Origin: Agreia bicolorata
GTDB taxonomy: Bacteria; Actinomycetota; Actinomycetes; Actinomycetales; Microbacteriaceae
Direction: 5' to 3'
DNA length: 64,000 nt
NCBI RefSeq assembly: GCF_000938265.1
Contig: NZ_JYFC01000005.1
Location: 220,198 to 284,197 of the forward strand
The position numbers and the translations under genes are program-made. The notes beneath the pieces were generated by a model that searched no databases, was not told the origin of the DNA, and was given only the letters and a program-made list of their open reading frames with translations. Shown piece after piece: positions 1 to 6,286 of this stretch (the stretch's first letter is position 1; the number at the start of each line of letters is the position of its first letter).

Positions 1-1153
1 TGTTCTTGACAGCCCACATGACGTTGGGCGCGCTCGGGTCGATGTCGAGGCCCGAGACATCTTGGCCCGAGAGGCTCGTGACGAACTGGCACTGGTTGTC
101 AGAGACGACCGGGGTCTGGCTGCCGGGCCAGGCGATGCCGCCCGCGATGGCCGGGCCGCTGCCCGACGCCGCCTCGGTCTGGCACGACACCTCGCCGCCG
201 CCCGGAGTGCTCGGCGCGATGATTGTGCCGGCGCACGCCGTGGCGTTCGATACGCCCCAACTGGATGCCGCGGTGTGCGCCCACGCGCCCGTCGCGTCGG
301 CGCAGCGCGACCACGAGCCGGGCTGCGCGTCACTGTCGCCCCAGCCGACGGAGTCGACGATGGTTGAACCGTCGGCGCGGTAGACCTTCACCGAGTCGCC
401 ACTCGAGCTCAATCCCTGGTTCGAGAGCAGCACGAGGTAGCCGTGCGCGGGAACGACGGTGCCGTTGGGGGCGCTGATCGCGGCGGGGAGGCTGGTGCTG
501 TCGGACTGCATCCACGCGGAGACGTCGACATCTGTGTCGCCTGTGTTCACGAGCTCGTAGGCGTCGTGGGTGGGGTCATCGTTGGCCGAGGTGACCTCGT
601 TGAGCTTCACGGACTGCCATCCGGCATCATCGCCGCCGCCTTCGCCCGGGTCGGTCGGTGTGGGGTTGAGTTCACCCTTCGACGGAGTGGCCTGCTGCAC
701 GAAATCGCCCGTGCCGTTCGGAACACGTCCGTAGGTGTCGAGGTGAAAGTCACCCCACTCGTAGGAGTCGAGCAGTGTCGTACCGTCAGACGCGAACAGG
801 CTGACCTTGTCGCTCTTCTTCAGCTTGAACGTCGAGCTCTCCGCTACGTAGACCGCACCGGCCGCGATCACCGTGTTGCTCGGCAGAGTCAGCGTCACGT
901 CGTTGCCGCGGCCGGTCAGCACGAATCCGGATGCGTCGAGCGGCTCCGTCGCCGTGTTGATGAGTTCGACCCAGTCGGGGTCGCCGTTCGTTTCGATCTC
1001 GTTGATACGGAGTGTGCTTGCGACGGCGCCGAGCGCGCCCGTCTCTTGCGGCGTGACATCGGCAGAGGCTGCAGCAGGTACGGCGAAGAGGCCGGTGAGC
1101 AGCACAGCGGATCCGACGGAAAGAGCGAGAGGACGCGACAGGAGTTTCAGCAC
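1..1153 (-). CDS. Secreted lamin-tail-domain protein (3' end outside window)
   Basis: Reading the minus strand from a GTG at 1153 gives an open frame that runs off the window edge. It begins with a signal peptide (MLKLLSRPLALSVGSA, then a hydrophobic core and an AAASA cleavage region). Two lamin-tail-like beta-sandwich repeats follow; the first carries RINEIETNGD and DWVELIN, the second VKLNEVTSAN and YELVN, and both contain D(S/T)xxWGD-type turns. The last visible part (SGLDIDPSAPNVMWAVKN) resembles the start of a phytase-like or SdiA-regulated beta-propeller esterase domain. Proteins of this build are exported, and lamin-tail domains often accompany nucleases or phosphoesterases. The function of the C-terminal part cannot be judged because it lies outside the window. 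No strong ribosome binding site precedes the GTG, so the exact start is uncertain. Confidence 0.8.
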   Translation of the reverse strand, partial: MLKLLSRPLALSVGSAVLLTGLFAVPAAASADVTPQETGALGAVASTLRINEIETNGDPDWVELINTATEPLDASGFVLTGRGNDVTLTLPSNTVIAAGAVYVAESSTFKLKKSDKVSLFASDGTTLLDSYEWGDFHLDTYGRVPNGTGDFVQQATPSKGELNPTPTDPGEGGGDDAGWQSVKLNEVTSANDDPTHDAYELVNTGDTDVDVSAWMQSDSTSLPAAISAPNGTVVPAHGYLVLLSNQGLSSSGDSVKVYRADGSTIVDSVGWGDSDAQPGSWSRCADATGAWAHTAASSWGVSNATACAGTIIAPSTPGGGEVSCQTEAASGSGPAIAGGIAWPGSQTPVVSDNQCQFVTSLSGQDVSGLDIDPSAPNVMWAVKN

Positions 1154-1275
1154 TCAGCAACACTGGCGGCGCCGCATGAACGCCAGGTGTCACGTGGGGA
1201 ACGGAGGCCTGAATGACCCGACTTGAGGGAGCCACGTCGCCGGAGACTACGGCTCGGAACCGAGGCGGTCGGTCG

Positions 1276-1584
1276 TCACAGGGGCACCGCTTCGAACATG
1301 ATGCGATCGAGTGTCGGTGTCGACGCCGCTCGGTCGCTCACGACGTCGACCCGGTAGCCAAGGAGTTCCGACACCTCGCGTTGAAATCCTGCTTGATCCA
1401 ACAGGCTCGCATCATCACTGAAGGAAACGAGGAGATCGATATCCGATCGAGAGGTGTCCGTACCGCGCACGGCGGATCCGAACACCTTCACCTGCAGGAT
1501 GTGATACTTCTTCCCGATCTGAATCACGGCATCGGCGTTCTTTTCAAGCACTTCAGACGGACGCGGTTTCGCAACTTCGCCCAT
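1276..1584 (-). CDS. MNT-type nucleotidyltransferase (orphan MntA-like antitoxin)
   Basis: This 102-residue protein carries the minimal nucleotidyltransferase signature: VKVFGSAVRG (GSxxRG-type motif, around residues 32-41) followed by SDIDLLVSF with the paired metal-binding aspartates. MNT proteins usually pair with a HEPN toxin and neutralise it by AMPylation (MntA/HepT, type VII toxin-antitoxin). No HEPN gene lies next to it, because about 120 nt downstream the lamin-tail gene begins and nothing similar lies upstream. It is therefore an orphan antitoxin or a remnant module. The start ATG has a good GGAGG site about 6 nt upstream. A truncated near-copy occurs at 10379-10567 in the same orientation, so the two copies bracket the 1.6-10.4 kb island. 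Confidence 0.85.
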   Translation of the reverse strand: MGEVAKPRPSEVLEKNADAVIQIGKKYHILQVKVFGSAVRGTDTSRSDIDLLVSFSDDASLLDQAGFQREVSELLGYRVDVVSDRAASTPTLDRIMFEAVPL

Positions 1585-1750
1585 CGCACCCTCCTATTCG
1601 CCCAAACATATCCCGACGCACGCCGCTGGACCAGAAGATCAAGTACCGCGCGTCAGCCGTCGCGCGAATGTGTTTGGTCTTTCGAGACAGTGGATGTGCG
1701 GTCTCAATACTCGTCTTGCTTCGCGTGCGCAACTGTGTTGAGTTAGAGCG

Positions 1751-2023
1751 ATGACAGCGAACACCAAATGCTGTCCCCGAGAGCGCGCGGTGGTACGTAT
1801 TCTGCATAGGGTCGCGGTCGCACTCTTCGCTGGTGGCCTCATCTACGCAGGCATCATCACTCTTGCGAATAGCACCGTCGAAAGCGCTCAGGACGCTGCT
1901 GGAATTCGTAGCAGCATCGAGATCTGTGCCGCTCTCGTGACGGCCTCAATCATTCTTGCAATCGCGGCATTTCTTGTCTTACACCCGTCCTTTCGCGACA
2001 AGCCACAACGCAGGCGTCGTTGA
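1751..2023 (+). CDS. Small two-helix membrane protein, unknown function
   Basis: This is a 90-residue protein with a basic N-terminus, one hydrophobic segment near residues 18-40 (VAVALFAGGLIYAGIITLA), a short polar loop (about 41-53) and a second segment near 54-78 (ICAALVTASIILAIAAFLVL), ending in a basic tail (KPQRRRR). I do not recognise the family. The hydrophobic pattern and the lack of a competing frame support a real gene. The ribosome binding site is weak, and codon usage is more A/T-rich than in the flanking housekeeping genes, as in the rest of the island. Confidence 0.55.
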   Translation: MTANTKCCPRERAVVRILHRVAVALFAGGLIYAGIITLANSTVESAQDAAGIRSSIEICAALVTASIILAIAAFLVLHPSFRDKPQRRRR

Positions 2024-2111
2024 ACAACGAATGCCGGAGCACCGGGGGCTCTACTGCTGGCATTGGAGACCTCATATCAAACTATTCAGATCTTGATCTC
2101 ACCCCGAGAAT

Positions 2112-2262
2112 TTGCGGGAGTTGGCGAAGCCGGCGAGATTGGACGCCGATCAGATTAGTGACATCGTCAGACGCTACGGTACTGGCGAAAGCACACTGCA
2201 TCGAGCAGAAGTTCAAAGGCGGGCGAAGGTACTACGAAACAGACGCGATCTTCAATGGCTAA
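2112..2262 (+). pseudogene. Possible remnant of a resolvase-type helix-turn-helix
   Basis: One frame reads LAKPARLDADQISDIVRRYG then TGEST. This resembles the DNA-binding helix-turn-helix at the C-terminus of serine recombinases (RLTxxQVxEIVxRYxxGES). The continuation of such a domain (EQKFKGGRRYYETDAIFNG) sits in another frame from about 2205, which suggests a frameshifted relic. No catalytic recombinase domain is visible. The match is judged by eye only and could be chance. If real, it is a trace of a past mobile element at the island edge. The rest of 2024-2311 shows no convincing gene. Confidence 0.3.
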
Positions 2263-2311
2263 ACATTTCAAGCGCGCTGAGTCATCGCTTAGACACAATC
2301 CGGCCCGGCGG

Positions 2312-3247
2312 TCATCGGAGGTCCGATCTCGGCTTGAGCGACTGATACCAAGCGCGGTCGGTGCCGTCGACGACTAGCTCGCCTAAACCGGGTCCGATTG
2401 CGCTGCGAAGCTTTCCTGCGTCGAACCAATGATCGGAGGCGAGGAGGGAGAACTGACGGGTGGTGAACCCTGCATTCGTCGCAAGCTTACGTGCGTCCGC
2501 GGAGGCAACGGAAGGGAGGCTCGGCGCCGCTGGCACTCTGAGGAGGTCCATGATTTCGCGGACCTCCGCGGGTTGCTCGTACGCGATGTTATAGGCACCC
2601 GGAGAAGGCGTGTCAAGGACGGCCAACTGGAATGCGGCCGCACCTAGATCGCGAACGTGCACGACGCTCATCCGAGTCGTGCCGCCATCGACAAGTCCGT
2701 CGACAGCATCGGTGAATCTCATCAACCCGGGTACGAACCATCTGTCGCCGGCGCCGAGAACCATGTCGGGTCGGAGCACCGTGCCCCCTGAGTCCAGGAC
2801 GAGGTTCTCCGCGTCCGCGCGACTACGGCTCAATGCAGACTCGGGGCGTATCTCGAGTTCGGATTCGGCAGGCCCTCGGTGCGGGCCGGTTCCGTACACC
2901 GATGCTGTGCTCACATATACGATCCGGTCGACCCCCTCGACTGCACAGGCTTCGACAACATTCAATGTGCCTGCGACGTTCGTCTCTCGGCACAGAGCGG
3001 CGTCATATCCGATGTAGCTGGCGGCGTGGATCACGGCATCCATTCCTCGGATCGCCGCCCGGATCGAACCGATGTCTCGGACATCGCCGGCATACAGTTC
3101 ACCCGGAGGACGAGGGGGCGACGAAGTCCGACGGACCATTGAGTGCACCGTCGTTTCCCCGCGACTGGAGGTCGCCGATTCCGCCACGGCGCGGCCGATA
3201 AACCCATTTGCACCGAGGATTGCGACCTTGCTCGTCTCAATCAACAC
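2312..3247 (-). CDS. NAD(P)-dependent epimerase/dehydratase-like (extended SDR) protein
   Basis: This 311-residue protein has a Rossmann fold with the nucleotide-binding motif GANGFIG at residues 11-17, then GDVRD, the DAVIHAAS strand-loop and VSTASVYG, all typical of extended short-chain dehydrogenases. The expected catalytic YxxxK, normally in a P..Y..SKA.AE context, reads ALSRSRADAE here, so both Tyr and Lys appear to be replaced (by Leu and Arg). It may be a non-canonical reductase, an NAD-binding regulator (NmrA-like) or an inactive enzyme. It is transcribed divergently from the butyrolactone-receptor-like gene at 3295 and lies near the afsA-like gene. In known gamma-butyrolactone loci a reductase or epimerase completes the signal molecule, so that role is plausible but unproven. 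The start is a GTG at 3247. Confidence 0.8.
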   Translation of the reverse strand: MLIETSKVAILGANGFIGRAVAESATSSRGETTVHSMVRRTSSPPRPPGELYAGDVRDIGSIRAAIRGMDAVIHAASYIGYDAALCRETNVAGTLNVVEACAVEGVDRIVYVSTASVYGTGPHRGPAESELEIRPESALSRSRADAENLVLDSGGTVLRPDMVLGAGDRWFVPGLMRFTDAVDGLVDGGTTRMSVVHVRDLGAAAFQLAVLDTPSPGAYNIAYEQPAEVREIMDLLRVPAAPSLPSVASADARKLATNAGFTTRQFSLLASDHWFDAGKLRSAIGPGLGELVVDGTDRAWYQSLKPRSDLR

Positions 3248-3294
3248 ACACTGCCTGCCGCTAATATGTGACTACAAGCAAATGGGGGCAATGC

Positions 3295-3927
3295 GTGGTG
3301 AAACAAGAACGGGCTCAGGTCACTCGAGACCGGCTGGTCGAAGGCGCGGCTCTCGCCTTTTACCGCTTGGGATACGGGATGGCGACCACGACGGCGATCG
3401 TGGAAGAGGCCGGGACGACTCGCGGCGCCATGTATTTTCATTTTCAGTCCAAAGAGGAAATAGCTCGAGCGGTCATCGATAAGGAGCATTCTCTCGCGAT
3501 GGAAGCCGGACTCCGGATCCAAGCGTTGGAAAAGCCGGCGTTCGAAACGATGGTCCTTCTCTGCATCGATCTCGCTAAGCGGTTGATGACTGACCCTGTG
3601 GTCAAAGCGGGTATTCGTTTGACGACTGAAATAACGAACTTCGACCCTCCGCTTGTCGCTCCGTACGAGGAATGGCTGAAGACCTTCGCGGAGATCGCCC
3701 AGGCTGCGGTCCGCGAGGGTGACTTTCGTAAGGACATCGATCCCGTGGTGTTCGCCCGGTTCCTGATTCCGGCGTACACCGGGATTCAACTGGTTTCCGA
3801 CACGTTCACAGGACGGGAAGATCTGTTGCCGCGAATTCGTGAGATGTGGACATTCGTTCTTCCAGCGGTAATTCCGGACGATCGGATTGAAAGCGCACGC
3901 GAGTTGCTTGATCGTCTGATTCCGTAA
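3295..3927 (+). CDS. TetR-family gamma-butyrolactone receptor-like repressor (ArpA/ScbR type)
   Basis: The N-terminus (KQERAQVTRDRLVEGAALAF, then YRLGYGMATTTAI, AGTTRGAMYFHFQSKEEIARAV) matches the ArpA/ScbR receptor subgroup of TetR repressors, which is recognised by the KQERAxxTR start and the GA(M/L)YFHFxSKEE turn. Such proteins bind ARE palindromes and release DNA when a gamma-butyrolactone or related signal binds the C-terminal pocket. I chose the GTG at 3295 because a GGGGG run lies 6 nt upstream and the family starts just before KQERA; the next GTG at 3298 is equally possible. The 3' end overlaps the convergent afsA-like gene by about 120 nt. Likely targets are the ARE-like sites at 4907-4930 and 5077-5100. 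Confidence 0.85.
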   Translation: MVKQERAQVTRDRLVEGAALAFYRLGYGMATTTAIVEEAGTTRGAMYFHFQSKEEIARAVIDKEHSLAMEAGLRIQALEKPAFETMVLLCIDLAKRLMTDPVVKAGIRLTTEITNFDPPLVAPYEEWLKTFAEIAQAAVREGDFRKDIDPVVFARFLIPAYTGIQLVSDTFTGREDLLPRIREMWTFVLPAVIPDDRIESARELLDRLIP

Positions 3928-4837
3928 CGTTCCCCGCTCGAGCTGAATGTGCGAACGTAACCTCGCCGGATACGGCCAGTTTGTCGGCCTGGATGAAGCG
4001 GACCGCTGCCCGGTCGCCATCCAGCTCGACATGGATAGTGACTTCTCCGTCAAACTCCAGCGCGGCTGCGTAGTGGAATTCTGCAGAAGTCAACTCCGCA
4101 TCCGGTTCTGCACGCAGCAGTCGCACGACCTGTCGTGTTGCCTCTGCCGGGATCATGCCGGCGATGTGGTCGAGAGGGTGGTCGAAGAGGATCACATTGT
4201 TCAGGTCGAGCGACAGAGTAAAAATATCGGCTGTGTGAGTGGCGCTGAGCACCACGTCCGACTCGGAGGAGTGACCGACTGAGCGCGGGTCCACTGTGGC
4301 CCCCGGGTACCGGGGCGCCCCGCCATGTCGCTTTTCAGTCTGTCCGTTGCGCAGTTTCGAGTAAGCCCTCTCATTTACGATCAGGGCATCCCCGTGGCCG
4401 GTCGCGAAAAGCATCGACCCGACGTAGAACTCGGCTTTTATTCGGACGCCCCGCAGCGCGCCTGCGGGTGTGCGGCGCACGCGATCGCCTCGGAGGCGGA
4501 CGACAACGTTCGCCGGATGCGGAAGCCCAGTAGCCGCCGCCTGTGCGAACTTCACGCCCAGCCCCGACATCACGAAGTGTGCGCTTGTATCAACCCCATA
4601 GTGCAGGTGGCACGCGAGAATGGTGAGCTGCCGGAGAGTCTCTAGGACCAGATACGAATCTATTCCTCACTCCGCGCTCCGGTAGAAGCAGTGCGACGAG
4701 GGCCAGCTCACTCCAGCCCACATCTCGTCGCCACCAACGGACACCAGATCAGTCGGAAACACTTCGTCCCGGGCACGTTTGTGCACGTATTCCTCGGGTA
4801 CCGGATACCGGAATTGCAATGACGGCATCCCGACCAT
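3806..4837 (-). pseudogene. afsA-like A-factor/butyrolactone synthase gene interrupted by one in-frame TGA
   Basis: Read through one stop, this frame encodes an AfsA-family protein (two hot-dog domains; condenses dihydroxyacetone phosphate with a beta-ketoacyl thioester to make butyrolactone-type signals). The first part (FRYPVPEEYVHKRARDEVF, WPSSHCFYRSAE) matches the family N-terminus. A TGA at 4667-4669 follows, then the same frame resumes with SYLVLETLRQLTILACHLHY and later the hallmark VILFDHPLDHIAGMIPAEAT. There is no frame change, only the stop. The ATG at 4837 has an AAAGGA site 5 nt upstream; translation could restart near 4573 but would give only the second half. Full length with readthrough would be 343 codons including the TGA. 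It may be a young pseudogene, a strain-specific loss or a sequencing error. The C-terminus overlaps the TetR gene antisense. Confidence 0.85.
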
Positions 4838-4906
4838 CGAAGTCCTTTCGTCGTGCCAAATGTCACTCCACAACCCGAGTTCTCACGCGTTGCCTGTCGT
4901 CAGCGC

Positions 4907-4930
4907 TAAAAAACCGACTGACCGTATTTG
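4907..4930. promoter_or_regulatory. ARE-like operator candidate 1 (afsA-side)
   Basis: The stretch begins TAAAAAACCG and continues ACTGACCGTATTTG. It shares its first ten bases exactly with the site at 5077 and resembles the AAACCG...GTTT architecture of butyrolactone-receptor AREs, though its dyad symmetry is poor. It lies about 70 nt upstream of the afsA-like start. A repressor role is inferred from the adjacent ArpA-like gene. Confidence 0.4.
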
Positions 4931-5076
4931 AATCTTAGGCAAAAAAGCCGGAAGGCCCTCGATGAGGGGCGATGACCGACTATCTAATCGGCCGCGTATG
5001 CCCATTCGTGCCGCGCGAAGTGGGCCCGAGAAGGCGATGTTCGATAGAGCTACAGCACGCGTTCGAGACCGATTTG

Positions 5077-5100
5077 TAAAAAACCGTACGTACTGTTTAC
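5077..5100. promoter_or_regulatory. ARE-like operator candidate 2 upstream of the peptide gene and biosynthetic operon
   Basis: Positions 5081-5098 read AAACCGTACGTACTGTTT, an 18-bp palindrome with 8 of 9 base pairs matching, preceded by the TAAAAAACCG 10-mer shared with 4907. It ends about 34 nt upstream of the peptide start at 5134, where a repressor would cover the promoter. This is the classic placement of an ScbR/ArpA-type operator. Binding is inferred, not shown. The remaining part of the 4838-5133 intergenic stretch holds no convincing gene. Confidence 0.55.
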
Positions 5101-5133
5101 TTCTGAAAACACGAGGGAGTGGAGGTGATTATT

Positions 5134-5196
5134 TTGACGAAGATCGAAGACAAGAAGGAGCTCGACGCCCGTGGCATCGCGACGGCGCGTATCTAG
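5134..5196 (+). CDS. 20-residue peptide: candidate RiPP precursor or regulatory leader peptide
   Basis: A TTG start gives MTKIEDKKELDARGIATARI and a TAG stop. The ribosome binding site is unusually strong: GGAGGTGAT (5121-5129) complements the 16S rRNA tail over nine bases, with 8 nt between GGAGG and the TTG. In-frame GTG codons at 5119 and 5125 could lengthen the peptide by 3-5 residues. A perfect hairpin (5208-5237) separates it from the diiron oxygenase gene, as often seen between abundant precursor transcripts and their enzyme genes. The charged first half (KIEDKKELD) could be a leader and ARGIATARI a short core. It could instead be an attenuation leader. No homology is claimed. Confidence 0.5.
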   Translation: MTKIEDKKELDARGIATARI

Positions 5197-5207
5197 CTCA
5201 ACTCTCG

Positions 5208-5237
5208 GGTCGGCTGCGTGTAAAACCGCAGCCGACC
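5208..5237 (+). terminator. Hairpin between peptide gene and biosynthetic operon (attenuator or processing site)
   Basis: GGTCGGCTGCG (5208-5218) pairs perfectly with CGCAGCCGACC (5227-5237) around an 8-nt A-rich loop. No U-tract follows, so full termination is doubtful. It could lower readthrough into the enzymes or protect the upstream peptide mRNA. It ends 14 nt before the AAGGAGG site of the next gene. Confidence 0.6.
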
Positions 5238-5263
5238 TTCACGTGCGGCCAAGGAGGACTCAA

Positions 5264-6286
5264 ATGTGCGGAACGAACGGACTATTCGTCGGCTGCCCTG
5301 CTTTGTCCTTCTGCCCGCTCGCAAAAGTGGACGATTCGGACTGCGCCGAGGCAGACGGATACAAGAGCCCCTTCCGGCAATGGGATGAGCGCGCTGCAGT
5401 GCGCACATCGCCGCGACGCCTACTCAGCGACGGATTCAGCACCTTGGCCAGCTTCCCCGAAGCTCTCGTCCCGGCTCTCAACCACGCAGTGTCCGACGGG
5501 ATCGACGAGACCGACCGCGGTTACCTGAAAGCGCAACAGCTGTACCGGTACCTCGACTTCACGACTCGACTTGAACACCTGGTCGTGAACAAAACCGCAT
5601 TGGGAATCGCACACGGGACGATCCGAATCGACGTCCCGGACCAGATGCGATTCGATGCCTACTACATCTACGTCGACGAGGCATACCATGCTCTCTTCTC
5701 GGAGGACCTCGCCCGTCAGGTTCGTTCCGCGAGCGGCATCATCCCCAACATTGCTGCGACCCCCGAGTTCATGGTGGTCCTGGACGGCGTCATGGCGCAC
5801 CACCCCGGCTACGAGAACCTGATCGAATTGTTGTTCGTCGCGGTGAGCGAAACGCTCATCACCGGGAACCTGGTCGAAGTCGCCCGATCAGGGGAAGTCG
5901 ACGACGGCATAGCTGACAGCGTCCGCGATCACGCTACGGATGAGGGACGGCACCACTCGTACTTCCGGCAGTTCTTGCGGATTCTGTGGGGACAGCTATC
6001 ACCCGCCGAGCGCCGAGTGGCCGTGGATGTCTATCCGAAGCTCGTGGTCGGCTTCACCATGCCGGAAAGAACCTCGACCGTTCTGGATCTGATTGCGATC
6101 GGTGTGAGCCGCACTGACGCGGAGGATGCGGGCGACGAACTGTTCAGCGAAACCGCCGTCCGAGAGGCCGCGCTCCGCGGGGCCGGACGCAGCCTCGATT
6201 ACTTCGCAGACTTACAGACGCAAGACCTCCGTGACGTCATCGAGGACCAGACAGAAACCGTTTTCAAGGAAAGGACCCGTTCGTAA
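5264..6286 (+). CDS. AurF-like diiron oxygenase with an N-terminal cysteine cluster
   Basis: This 340-residue protein belongs to the AurF family (ferritin-like diiron N-oxygenases, which oxidise aryl or alkyl amines; some members do other oxygenations). All expected iron ligands are visible: E104 (RLEH), E139 and H142 (VDEAYH), E196 (SETL), H223, E227 and H230 (RDHATDEGRHH). AAGGAGG lies 6 nt before the ATG at 5264, which fixes the start; a longer frame upstream lacks such a site. The only four cysteines in the protein (2, 11, 17 and 27) all lie in the first 27 residues, ahead of the usual family start. This unusual extension could bind metal or a partner. The stop codon overlaps the next start by one base (TAATG), so translation is coupled. 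The substrate is unknown; a residue of the adjacent peptide or an amide made by the next enzyme is a reasonable guess. Confidence 0.85.
   Translation: MCGTNGLFVGCPALSFCPLAKVDDSDCAEADGYKSPFRQWDERAAVRTSPRRLLSDGFSTLASFPEALVPALNHAVSDGIDETDRGYLKAQQLYRYLDFTTRLEHLVVNKTALGIAHGTIRIDVPDQMRFDAYYIYVDEAYHALFSEDLARQVRSASGIIPNIAATPEFMVVLDGVMAHHPGYENLIELLFVAVSETLITGNLVEVARSGEVDDGIADSVRDHATDEGRHHSYFRQFLRILWGQLSPAERRVAVDVYPKLVVGFTMPERTSTVLDLIAIGVSRTDAEDAGDELFSETAVREAALRGAGRSLDYFADLQTQDLRDVIEDQTETVFKERTRS

Noticed and set aside
443..1216. A 257-codon plus-strand frame
   Set aside because: Antisense to the lamin-tail-domain gene, which has a signal peptide and repeated domain motifs.
4667..4669. Selenocysteine recoding of the afsA TGA
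   Set aside because: No SECIS-like element or sel gene is visible, AfsA proteins do not use Sec there, and a TAG interrupts another gene in the same window.
4962..5528. A 188-codon frame across the operator region into the diiron oxygenase gene
   Set aside because: It runs through the ARE-like palindrome, the peptide gene and the oxygenase in another frame; no homology-like pattern.
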